The notes below the pieces were generated by a model. That model had not been told where the DNA came from and did not search any database. It saw only the letters and a list, made by a program, of their open reading frames with translations. Positions 1 through 8,531 of a stretch of DNA of 13,468 bases are shown piece by piece. The translations under genes and the position numbers were made by a program. Position 1 is the stretch's first letter. Every line of letters starts with the position of its first letter. Source of the DNA: Terfezia claveryi (Eukaryota; Ascomycota; Pezizomycetes; Pezizales; Pezizaceae); contig WHUX01000700.1 of assembly GCA_015179025.1 (NCBI GenBank), forward strand, positions 1 to 13,468, in the 5' to 3' direction.

Positions 1-151
1 AACGTCACAAACAAGTAGGTGACAGAGAAGTAAGGAAGAAACAATTCAACTGGGAGAAGCAAGATGTACGCAAGAAAGAACCTTGAAGAGAGAAGGATAT
101 TACGAGAGAAGGAGTGCTAGGAGGAGTAGGAAAGGTTAAGAGATATGGAGA

Positions 152-682
152 TTGCGGGGGACGCGCCTCGGTATGGGGATGCGGGAGAAGGATAAACTAG
201 CAAGAAGTGTGGGTGACATAAGAAAGAATGAGGGCGCAGAGGAGAACGGTAAGTGGTATAGGTGGGACCAGGAAGGCGATGGTACCCACATAGGGGAACG
301 CCAAAGGCAGACGTATTGCGTCAGGGACGCGGGCAAAATCAGGGACGTGGGCAAAATCAGGGACGTGGGCAAAATCAGGGACGTGGGCGAAATATTCCTG
401 TGTCCGGAAGCTAAGTTTTGCAATATGGGGTCGGGTACGTCCGACGCATGGGACGCAAATATTATTTTTGCTGATGTGATGGCAGCTGACCCTTACTCTC
501 TCGCCGTTTTTTCCCCATCAGTAGTGTGTGACTTTCCGTCCGTTTCCTCCCCCGTGCCATATGTAGGCTTAGTACCTAGTTCGTGGCAATCATATCCGAC
601 CGCCCTACGCCCAAGGGAAAAGTGCTCAGGGATTGTTACATTGGCAGGGGTAATCCGTGAGCATGTAATTTTGTTCTCCTAG
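152..682 (+). CDS. Hypothetical ORF (176 codons) with internal hexapeptide-length repeat; doubtful
   Basis: An open frame of 176 codons that I do not recognise. Its first third is charged and rich in Lys, Arg, Glu and Gly. Residues from about 57 carry a repeated GKIRDV-type hexapeptide, produced by the 18-bp tandem repeat at 321-392. The rest has no clear domain, signal peptide or membrane segment. In another plus-strand frame the same repeat reads as a QGRGQN hexapeptide, which looks more like an RGG or Gag-type linker, but that frame is closed by stops on both sides. An 18-bp unit keeps a frame open without selection, so length alone is weak evidence. It could be a degenerate transposon ORF or chance. 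Confidence 0.15.
   Translation: MRGTRLGMGMREKDKLARSVGDIRKNEGAEENGKWYRWDQEGDGTHIGERQRQTYCVRDAGKIRDVGKIRDVGKIRDVGEIFLCPEAKFCNMGSGTSDAWDANIIFADVMAADPYSLAVFSPSVVCDFPSVSSPVPYVGLVPSSWQSYPTALRPREKCSGIVTLAGVIREHVILFS
321..392 (+). repeat. 18-bp tandem repeat, four units
   Basis: Four consecutive 18-bp units start at 321, 339, 357 and 375. The consensus is TCAGGGACGTGGGCAAAA. The first unit differs by one base (CGC for CGT) and the last by one base (GCGAAA for GCAAAA). The period is a multiple of three, so every frame across it repeats a hexapeptide. Confidence 0.9.
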
Positions 683-821
683 AATATATCGTCAGTGATA
701 ACAAGTCGTCTCTGGATGGTGGTTGTATCATGCCTATCAGTCACTTGATGTAGGGGCCCGCTGAGGTGGAGTGGGGATGCGTCCGACATATGTAATTCGC
801 AGCTTCCGCCCGCGAGGGGCA

Positions 822-860
822 GTGCAACCAGACTAGCCCCCTCCCTAGTCTGGTTGGCAC
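822..860. repeat. Strong inverted repeat (hairpin) built from the CTAGTCTGGTTGGCAC motif
   Basis: The left arm GTGCAACCAGACTAG (822-836) faces the right arm CTAGTCTGGTTGGCAC (845-860) across an 8-nt pyrimidine loop. Pairing is complete apart from one extra G in the right arm. The same motif recurs elsewhere in the window in single orientation, near 6497 and 8317 for example. Confidence 0.8.
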
Positions 861-1046
861 AATACCCTCCTCTTCCTACCAGACCAATACTTAACGACAC
901 AAATAGTCCCTTACAGAACCTCAGCATAGGTACCACTACTTGTTTCAATAACTCACGCCGGAAACCCCAATACGAATTGTTTCATCTGTCGAATAGCTGG
1001 ACATAACAGTTTAGGAGCCTCTGAAAGAAGGTTCATCCGATTATCA

Positions 1047-1332
1047 CTAGAAAGCGTTGGACAAGTATATATAGTTCGGTTCCCCTATATTTCCAATTGT
1101 AAGCCAATCCCGAGATTTCACCTTCTCGAACTGCGTATTGACTCTGGCCTCCAGTCCATCCATCTTCCACATCGCACCCAAAATGCCTGCCCCAACTGTC
1201 AAGTACCCCATTCGAGATACCACCACTCTCACCTCATTGGGCTACAACTTTAATGGACCAGCTCCTCCTGCTATACCACCATGCCCAGGTCCTCCACCAA
1301 ACAGGCCTCTTCCTCCTACTCCTGCTAAATAG
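1047..1332. other. Ambiguous coding-like stretch on both strands
   Basis: On the minus strand a frame open from about 1241 down to a stop at 1047 encodes a Gly-rich hydrophobic segment (SRMGYLTVGAGILGAMW) followed by an amphipathic charged helix (MDGLEARVNTQFEKVKSR). This resembles a small single-pass membrane protein. A second minus-strand frame just upstream (about 1340-1242) is Gly-rich. The plus strand carries a 49-codon frame from an ATG at 1183 with A at -3, ending in a Pro-rich tail at 1332. Both strands cannot be coding. I do not recognise either product and can confirm no splice structure. It may be a small split gene on the minus strand or a relic. Confidence 0.2.
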
Positions 1333-2323
1333 GAGACGATCTCCACAATTTCCTAGCATCATCACGCGGGATGTACAATTTCGTTGAAACATCATTACGA
1401 CAGCGATCATGCGCAAAACATGGCGACATTCTCCTATGTACGAATTACGGCTTTGAATTTATTTTTCGGGCGGACGGCCATGGGAACAGCATGCATTACG
1501 GGCGGTTTTACATACTAATACTGGGTCTCCTTACTTTTTTTATACGAGTTTATTCCACTTCCCTAGGGAGAGATGTTAGAATGGTTTGGCTGGTCCAGCT
1601 TTATTTTTGTTGCCCATGAAACCCACCTCTCATTGGTCGGCAATCAAATGTGCCTATCACTGATCCTTGGGAAGGCAATCGTCATAATTTTGCTTATCAT
1701 ATCGGATACTACATTCTTATTTGCTGCCTACTATTGTTTTCCGTCTTTGCCAGTGCTGGTACACATCTAAGGAATTTGTAATATATGCATATCCTGTTTC
1801 TTTCCCTTTTTTTTCTGCTTTACTCTACATTTTGCTTTAATACTTTTATCCGGTGTCATCGTAAAGGCGTTCAAATATTGTCACCTGGTCTGCTTGAAAC
1901 TCATCACATATTTCAATTTGCTCATATTTGCATAGTATAGTCACAACGAATACCATTTGACTTAGCTCTAAGCGCTTACCAAGCTTTCCTGTGACAAGAA
2001 CGAAGAGACATAGCATGCGAGGTAAATAATAAACGCAATCCTTTGGTGATAGCTTTCATTCCCCACAATTCTGCCCAGTCATGACGTATTCACAAGGAGA
2101 AAACCGCACACTAACGTAACTGGTATAGAGTCTAACCGGTGAGGATGAAACTAAACGAACGATACAAAATTCCTGGTCGTGCATTTACAAATCTAAGACA
2201 TTCAATTTCCCAGCTGGGTGTCGCGCCTTTAGAAAGATTAATATCTCGGTCCGATCCACCTTGAACTTGGAGTCACAGTCAGGTGCGTGTGCATTGCAGT
2301 AGTGCACCGGTACATACCCAGTA

Positions 2324-2391
2324 CCTACCGTGCAGGCTGGGATTCCCATGGCCGTGGGCAACCATGGGCCGCACGCAGGATATACGGTAGG
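2324..2391. repeat. Nested inverted repeat / hairpin
   Basis: The outer arms CCTACCG (2324-2330) and CGGTAGG (2385-2391) are perfect complements. Inside them CCCATGG (2345-2351) and CCATGGG (2362-2368) form a second 7-bp stem, so the region can fold as a nested hairpin. No gene is attached to it. Confidence 0.55.
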
Positions 2392-2996
2392 ACAGGCACG
2401 AGCTCAATGTCCATGAATATATTTTTTTTACATGTCATGGTTTACTTTTTGGCGTACACTCGAATTTAGTCTACTGGTATATCCATATACCCCCAATTTT
2501 TGTTAAAGCCAGTGCTCGCAACAGTACTAACATGACTACCTTTTCTATTCTGATTGCGGGACAATCAGCCAGGTTCTAATATAGAGCAGGTGGGGAATAT
2601 GTCAATGAAGGGGGTTATCTCATATCGCAGTCTAAGTTACCATAAGACGCTCCTGTTTATATCTCGAACATGTCGGTATCATTTATGACCAACATCGAGC
2701 CATTTATCTCCTGTTGCCTGTGGATTGAGTCACTATAACTAAAGTAGCATAGCTAGCTATCCATGTCGAAATAATTCCCCTGTGGTGAGTTTCTGCAACT
2801 CCCACCCCACTCTTGATGCGTTATGCTATCGAGCACGCACGTTAAGCTGTCAGATGGAGTGTGGAGCACGGTACTATGTAGGGTGTCTGAACGAGGATGA
2901 ATTGAATCATGTTGCCGTGTTTTTTTTTGTGACTGCCACAGAAACATAAAGCATCCTGTATTCCTTTTTTTTTAGGGGGGGGCGCAGACGTACATG

Positions 2997-3034
2997 GGAA
3001 CCCCAGCGTATGCTTGCTGGGTATAGAGGTTCCC
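2997..3034. repeat. Inverted repeat next to a G-run
   Basis: GGGAACC (2997-3003) pairs with GGTTCCC (3028-3034), and CCAGC/GCTGG pairs inside it. It lies about 20 bp after an unusual T8-A-G9-C-G-C tract. The function is unknown. Confidence 0.45.
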
Positions 3035-3202
3035 AGTGGGGGCTATGACCATCACCTTATTTCTGCAGTCATTTCAATTCAGGGACCTGGGCTGGAAGTG
3101 CAGCTGGCTGGGATTGGCGGCTGATATAAGACTATGGACCAAGGTTTCTGTGATTACAAGCTATTTCTTACTATCACATAAGGTGTAAGGTGTCTGACAA
3201 CG

Positions 3203-3744
3203 TTGACATTGCTACATCTCGACGTTCCCTATCACGGGAAGCTTAACCTGTTATCGGCCTTGGCTCTCAAGGCCACCATGTATATATACCTCTTCGCTCT
3301 CGCACTCTTGTTGGATCCCCATCCAACGTCTTGGATACCTAATACAGACCTTGCTTCTCACTGCGCTGGTGCACCTCCCTCGTGTACCCCCCTTGCCCCC
3401 TCGACCATTCTGCAGCCCCGCTGCTCCAACCACGAATCCGTCACACGCGGCAGTAAGCCTCCGCGTGTCCTTGACCTTCCCTGCCCTCGCATCACACACG
3501 TAGCCTCTTCTACGTGTGCGACCCCCCGTCCCTTCCCAGGCGTACCCCTTGGTCGCCTTGCCCCCCCAGAGCCCCCGTCACAGCCGTGAGAGTCTGAGAG
3601 AGCAACCAAGAATTGGTGTAGGATTATGTGAATGAGGTAAGAAGCATGTATTCTCTTAGCCGAAGGAACCTTATAAGCTTCTCCGAGGTCCTTGCCAAGC
3701 TTCCTGCCAAGCCCGCCGATATGCCTATCTAGGTAATGCAACAA
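3203..3744. other. GC-rich island with overlapping ORFs on both strands
   Basis: From about 3300 to 3590 the plus strand is C-rich and clearly higher in GC than its surroundings. A 128-codon plus frame (3203-3589) has an internal Met (3278) followed by a hydrophobic stretch (YIYLFALALLL) like a signal peptide, then a Pro- and Cys-rich tail without a domain. A 128-codon minus frame (3744-3358) overlaps it but begins at TTG, not ATG. GC-rich DNA has few stop codons, so both may be artefacts. A small secreted protein on the plus strand is conceivable but unsupported. Confidence 0.15.
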
Positions 3745-3753
3745 GGCATGTGG

Positions 3754-3761
3754 TACTAGGT
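3754..3761. repeat. Left target-site duplication TACTAGGT
   Basis: The 8-bp sequence TACTAGGT directly precedes the left terminal inverted repeat. It recurs as a direct repeat just outside the right one, at 5647-5654. Such a pair is the signature of a cut-and-paste insertion. Confidence 0.75.
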
Positions 3762-4378
3762 CACCTCAGGCATGAGACTTGGCACAACCACTAAAGTACT
3801 GGCCAATCCCCAGTCTAATGGTACTGACAGTCTGGGATCCCCGGGTTATCACCTGACTTCAATTACAAATCAACTAAGCCTGTGGGTAGAAATGCCTCCC
3901 GCATAACCAGACTACTCTCCGACTTATATAACACGGTTTATTGACTACACGGCTAAGACTTTGAATTATGATAGTCCGAACATAGTCTCGTGCTCCGAAC
4001 ATAGTCCTTATTCAGCCCTTTCAGTCTCAGATGAACGGGTTTCCAGTAAATGAATAAGTGTGTTGAGCGCTACTTGATCAGACTCAAATAAACAAGTCCT
4101 CCGATAAATCAATACATGTGTTAAGCAATACATGTGTTAAGCACTACTTGATCAGCTATACAGACCAGTACTCGCTAACTCGCTAGCCATGTTCAGTGTG
4201 CTCATCACTATTAAACCAGTTGAGTATTGATTAGGATTTTCAAAAATTACCCTGAATCTCCAATACTGTTCAATAGTATTGACTACGTTAAGCTATGTTA
4301 AAATGCTAAATACTCTAATCACGGTTAGTAGTGTTGAACAGTTTGAATACTGATTAGTTTAAAATGGCAAAGATAAAA
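3762..4378 (+). repeat. Left terminal inverted repeat (~617 bp)
   Basis: This arm is the inverted copy of 5016-5646. Its inner limit is the shared sequence GGCAAAGATAAAA. It contains short direct repeats that the other arm mirrors: ACATGTGTTAAGCA twice near 4113-4144, and TCCGAACATAGTC twice near 3975-4007. It also contains a 7-bp stem-loop (CAATACT/AGTATTG) near 4261-4281. Confidence 0.85.
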
Positions 4379-4385
4379 AAATAAT

Positions 4386-4457
4386 CTCTCCATAAGGATT
4401 CGAACTCAGGCTGTTATATGTATCAAAGAATATATCTTCCAACTACGCTAATCCTGA
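4386..4457 (-). pseudogene. tRNA-like sequence inside the transposon loop
   Basis: Read on the minus strand, this stretch of about 72 nt has a good RNA polymerase III A box (TAGCGTAGTTGG) and B box (AGTTCGAATCC) at normal tRNA spacing. Seven T residues follow within a few bases of its 3' end, as a pol III terminator would. A TTG triplet (Gln-type) sits about where the anticodon should be. However, the acceptor stem (TCAGGAT against TGGAGAG) does not pair, and the D and T stems pair poorly, so a working tRNA is unlikely. It may be a decayed tRNA, a tRNA-derived SINE head or a captured gene. Confidence 0.45.
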
Positions 4458-5015
4458 TATTTATACTAGATTCATCAGTACCAGCCTATTCAATACACTA
4501 CAAAGAAAATTTGCGATTCCAGAGATAAGCCTGTTCCATATAATTGAGTTCTATTGTTGTCATAATTTGATTATTTAGTCCTGATCAGACTCGGCTTATG
4601 TATATATTCCAAGCTCTGGCTCTGGCACTTGGATTCCTATAGTATATATAGGCCGCGAGTACATAGGTTCCGAATATATATGATGGGCCTGATACGTGAA
4701 TTCTATACAATATCTATCAGCTTCAAATGTATGAACTTCTACTATATATACTAGTAGCGAATGTATGCATTCCTATAATATCATAATATATATATTACAA
4801 AGGATAAAGTCTGTACATATTGGAATGTTCATTTAAAGGTACAGGTACGATTTCCTAATACAGTAATTTTTGTAACACTGATTACTAACTAGACTAATGA
4901 TTAGTCTGGCGGGTACCAACTATATATATTAGTAGGCCTCCAATCAATCAAATTGCAACATAACACCTGAGCTTTAATAACGCGAGTACCTCCCACCTCC
5001 ATCAGGCTTGCGCTG
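4458..5015. other. AT-rich unique centre of the long-TIR element
   Basis: This part of the loop between the two arms is rich in TATATA runs (near 4640, 4745 and 4785) and lacks an open frame of useful length. A perfect 8-bp stem, AGACTAAT/ATTAGTCT with a 1-nt spacer, lies at 4891-4907. I see no transposase motif. Confidence 0.6.
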
Positions 5016-5646
5016 TTTTATCTTTGCCATTTCTAGTAGCTAATCAGTATTCAAACTGTTCAACACTACTAACCATGATTAGAGTATTTAGCATTTTGAT
5101 GTAGCTTAATGTAGTCAACACTATTGAACAGTATTGGAGAGTTCAGGGTAACTTTTGAAAATCCTAATCAATACTCAACTGGTTTAATAGTGATGAGCAC
5201 ACTGAACATGGCTAGCGAGTTAGCGAGTACTGGTCTGTATAGCTGATCAAGTAGTGCTTAACACATGTATTGCTTAACACATGTATTGATTTATCGGAGG
5301 ACTTGTTTATTTGAGTCTGATCAAGTAGCGCTCAACACACTTATTCATTTACTGGGAAACCCGTTCATCTGAGACTGAAAGGGCTGAATAAGGACTATGT
5401 TCGGAGCACGAGACTATGTTCGGACTATCATAATTCAAAGTCTTAGCCGTGTAGTCAATAAACCCGTGTTATGTAAGTGCGGAGAGTAGTCTGGTTATGC
5501 GGGAGGCATTTCTACCCACAGGCTTAGTTGATTTGTAATTGAAGTCAGGTGATAACCCGGGGATCCCAGACTGTCAGTACCATTAGACTGGGGATTGGAC
5601 CGTTCCCAGTACTTTAGTGGTTGTGCCAAGTCTCATGCCTGAGGTG
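5016..5646 (-). repeat. Right terminal inverted repeat (~631 bp)
   Basis: This is the inverted counterpart of 3762-4378, from TTTTATCTTTGCC at the inner edge to CCTGAGGTG at the outer edge. Several mismatches between the arms are C/T or G/A transitions. Confidence 0.85.
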
Positions 5647-5654
5647 TACTAGGT
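5647..5654. repeat. Right target-site duplication TACTAGGT
   Basis: This is a direct copy of 3754-3761, immediately outside the right arm. The adjoining G is shared by chance, so a 9-bp reading (GTACTAGGT) is also possible but leaves the arms one base out of register. Confidence 0.75.
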
Positions 5655-6891
5655 ACCAAATCGGTATGATCTGTATTTGTGTCTCTTAGTCACGAGACTA
5701 GTGTCTCTATGCTAGCGTTGCCTCTAGAGCAACCTTGTGTTGAAAAGCACGTGAGCAATATGATATTGTGGCTGTTACTTGAATCGATATCCACCTGGTC
5801 CACCTACCCGAATGCCGATTATCGAGATCGATGTTCTGTACTACTAGGTACATGACAACCTATGAGTCACTTCTCATTAATACAAATGAAATACAGAGGC
5901 TCACACCAAAAGTCCTTTCTGCTTTCCTATTTGAGAATCATGCATATGCAATGCCTATGCACGCATGCAGCTTGGCATTATTCAGCTAGTGTTTATGAAA
6001 CCATGGAACCAGAGCAGGACTAGGCCTAGCCAGACAATTGGATGAACCTGTAGTCTTAGTCTGGTTCTGTAGTCTAGTTGGCACCTAACATCCAGATGAC
6101 TAAACATCTGACTTGGGATCTGACGAGGACTTTGGGTCGGGAAATGTAAATTGCACCTGGCTTTGTCTTGTACTCGGGGGCAGGCTCGGTCCGGCTCGGT
6201 TTCATTTTTCGGCCCTCGTGGCATGAATCATATGGTGGTATGATGCCTCTCAGTAATTGTCGGTTCATTCGCAATTTTTTACAAGCGGCGTGTTTTTGAT
6301 CTGATATCTAGGTAGAATTCTCAGAATGCACAAGTATAATAATATATGTAAGGACTATTGCGTTACGGGTTATGTGACTCGGGCTGTACCACGTCTGGTT
6401 AGGAGCCAACAACCCGACCAATTTTTTAAATCCTTAATAATTGTTGTGTATCAACCCTGCGCTTACTTATCGCTGTGAGTCGCAATTCCTATCTACCTAG
6501 TCTGGTTGGCACTCGGCTGGTGATATGACTGTTCCAGAGATGATCTTCCTCGTTTCGCATCTCTGGAACATCTTTATTCGCCAGAGATTTTGATTTTTCC
6601 GGTAAGGTATCACCTAGTCCGGTTGGGTATCGAGGCCTCATCTTAACTATCAACCTCTCTGAGCGAGTGAGCGGGGTATAAAGTGGGGTAGACTGGTTTA
6701 TAAGAGATACCCAACGCATGTTGAAGTTTGTTGTACGTTGCATAGCCATGTGCTAATGGTTTAAATGTCCAGATTATCCTCAATACTAAGTCTGGTTGCC
6801 CCCAATACTGAGTATCGTCCTGCACAAGCTCTAGCAAGAACAGAGCATTCGTCAATATACCCGCTCTCAACCAGGCTACCCCGCTCCATAA
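5655..6891. other. Intergenic region upstream of the sym1-like gene
   Basis: There is no gene I can support; the minus-strand ORFs here are short and unlike known families. The region holds several copies of a TAGTCTGGTTGGCAC-type motif (about 6056-6085, 6497-6512, 6614-6626 and 6788-6800), a GGCTCGGTCCGGCTCGG near-duplication around 6183, and the hairpin at 6531-6569. The start of the downstream gene is preceded by a C-rich stretch, but I see no certain TATA box. Confidence 0.5.
6531..6569. repeat. Perfect 12-bp stem hairpin upstream of the gene
   Basis: GTTCCAGAGATG (6531-6542) is the exact complement of CATCTCTGGAAC (6558-6569) across a 15-nt loop. CCAGAGAT recurs once more just downstream, at about 6581. 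The hairpin lies about 320 bp before the sym1-like start codon. A regulatory role is possible but not shown. Confidence 0.65.
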
Positions 6892-7906
6892 ATGTTTATT
6901 AAATGGTGTGTTTATCTATACCCCCTAGTGCCCACTTGTTCCTGTTCCCCCCACGCCATTTCCGTTCAGATGATAAGATCATTCCCATACGTTTTTTTGA
7001 TATATCGAGCGTGCAGAATTGCTGACAGGAGTATCCAGGTACCAAACAAGGCTTGCAAGGAGTCCATTATTAACGCAATGTGTTACTACTGGGGTGGGTC
7101 ACGAAGCTTTCCTAGGTTTACATGTTCAAAGTTAGATTCTGCCAAGTAGTACCACCGGAGAATTTGTTTGTCTTTGGATGTTGGACAGCCATCGCCTCAT
7201 CCCTGAGGACTTCCTTTTATGCATGTCATCGGGTGAACTTACATCCATATCATAGATTTTGTTTGCAGCGGGTGATTGCATTTCCCAGCAGGTTGTCGAG
7301 AGAAGAGGTTTCCAGAACTATGATGTCTTGAGGACAGCGCGTATGGGCGCTTATGGTGGCTGTATGTTCCGGTCCTGATGCAAGACCTGGGAGAGCAGCA
7401 GATGCTAATCTGTGCATCCCTTTAGTCATATTTGGGCCTATGGTTGTACAGTGGTACCGCCTATTGGAGAGGTCTATTCGATTTCCAGGACGGCCGAGCA
7501 TGGAGATAGTCGGTAGAGTGGCGGCAGATCAATTGATTTTTACACCAGTCAACATGGTCTTCTTCTTCTCCGGATTATCATTATTGGAGGTGAATTAGTC
7601 CTTACCGACATGCTATACATATGAGATGCTGATTCTCACGATCAGGGAAGCTCCGTGACAGAGAAGCTGAATAGCAGCTATTCTTCAACCTTGTTGACCA
7701 ATTGGATGGTCTGGCCGGCGGTACAGCTGGTGAATTTTAAGCTCGTGCCTCTTAACCATAGGCTTTTGGTCGTGAACCTCATTAGTTTGGGTGGGTTACA
7801 TGGTTCCCCGGATTTTTTAGATCCCGTGCCTGACAGTCGCTCTATAGGCTGGAATTCATATCTGAGCTACGCCAATGAGCAGGGCAATTCAGCCGTATTA
7901 TTGTAG
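6892..7906 (+). CDS. sym1: Mpv17/PMP22-family mitochondrial inner-membrane protein (Sym1-like), six exons
   Basis: Exons at 6892-6905, 7039-7093, 7256-7361, 7426-7589, 7646-7790 and 7848-7906 join into 543 bp, giving 180 residues and a TAG stop. Mpv17 has 176 residues and yeast Sym1 197. All five introns (133, 162, 64, 56 and 57 bp) are GT-AG. Several have CTGAC- or CTAAT-like branch sites shortly before the acceptor. Family hallmarks appear in order: WYQ near residue 5, SPLLTQ at 13-18, GDCISQQ at 29-35, GP and WY at 62-69, ADQ at 92-94, LEG at 112-114, W-x-x-WP at 133-137, Q-x-x-NF-x-x-VP at 140-148, and GWN at 162-164. Four hydrophobic segments lie near residues 15-33, 53-72, 96-113 and 153-170. 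Family members form inner-mitochondrial-membrane channels needed for growth under heat or metabolic stress. The family also has peroxisomal members (PMP22), so the location is inferred. The first exon is only 14 nt, and its ATG (MFIKW) was chosen because it restores the conserved Trp-Tyr across the junction. There is no frameshift or internal stop, so the gene looks intact. Confidence 0.9.
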
Positions 7907-8531
7907 GGGATTCATGGCCAGGGAAAAAATGTGCAGTTTATGCCAAACGATACGTTGGCGGCAACTCCAAAACGTGCATGCAAATCTGGTTGCATGAATT
8001 CATTTACCGGAATATACCACCGAGAAGTTAGCATTATATATGATAGAAATAGATCCTTAGATTTTGTTTACAATCTATATTGGATGTAGGCCGTGAAATA
8101 GAACTTGTAACTCGAATATCTGGTCCATGGGATTAAATCCATGATATATAGAGCTATCTTATATATATTAAGTATCTAAGATCTGGAAATTTTTTTCATG
8201 TGGTCATGATCAGTTTAACAATGGATTCATATACATATGTACAGTTGCAATATTTTGGTCTCTGCAGTCTGCATTTCCAGATTGGCACGTGAACTTGCGC
8301 GCTAAGAACGATACCGTAGCTTGGTTGGCACTCGCTGGCTGCGCGTGGAGTGCTGCTATGCTGAGAGGCTACATGATGTCTATTTCAAAAGTTTTCACAT
8401 ATATATAGTTCTCCTTGCTTGCTCTTCTCCTTCTCCAACGTCTTGTATATAATATGAAGCATATTTGAGCCATCAAGATAAGCCAATGCATCGTGAGAAC
8501 TAGCTAGCAGGTTGTTTGTTCGCCAGGTATA
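7907..8531. other. Intergenic region downstream of the sym1-like gene
   Basis: AT-rich with TATATA runs, and no gene seen. A CATGG/CCATG stem-loop lies near 8127-8144. One motif copy (TAGCTTGGTTGGCACTCG) lies at 8317-8334. A pyrimidine-rich stretch (8411-8440) follows. The 3' untranslated region of the gene should lie at the left edge, but I see no clear polyadenylation signal. Confidence 0.5.

Larger units (their letters stand above)
1333..3250. other. Long stretch without a recognisable gene
   Basis: Only short unconnected ORFs are present. Two plus-strand frames at 1371-1619 and 1573-1770 are rich in hydrophobic residues, but neither shows a known family. A 34-codon ATG frame near 1420, with A at -3, ends just before a TACTAAT branch-like sequence; this hints at a spliced gene, but I could not extend it. 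Local hairpins occur at 2324-2391 and 2997-3034. Otherwise the stretch looks like plain intergenic DNA. Confidence 0.5.
3762..5646. mobile_element. Non-autonomous DNA transposon with ~620-bp terminal inverted repeats (MULE-like)
   Basis: The element begins CACCTCAGGCATGAG and ends with the exact complement, CTCATGCCTGAGGTG. The left arm (3762-4378) and right arm (5016-5646) are inverted copies over more than 600 bp. They have scattered mismatches and small indels, including an approximately 7-bp insertion in the right arm near 5599. TACTAGGT flanks both ends. The 637-bp centre has no transposase frame, so the element depends on an enzyme encoded elsewhere. Very long arms with an 8-9 bp target duplication fit Mutator-like elements best. 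hAT elements share the 8-bp duplication but normally have short inverted repeats; foldback elements are the other option. Confidence 0.8.

Noticed and set aside
4386..4457. Functional tRNA gene
   Set aside because: The A and B boxes are good, but the acceptor, D and T stems do not pair well enough.
3762..5646. hAT transposon on the basis of the 8-bp duplication
   Set aside because: Not excluded, but hAT ends are usually short inverted repeats. Arms of about 620 bp fit Mutator-like or foldback elements better.
7122..7501. ORFs at 7122-7331 (+) and 7250-7501 (-) as separate genes
   Set aside because: They are shadows of exons and introns of the sym1-like gene. The spliced frame explains the conserved residues.
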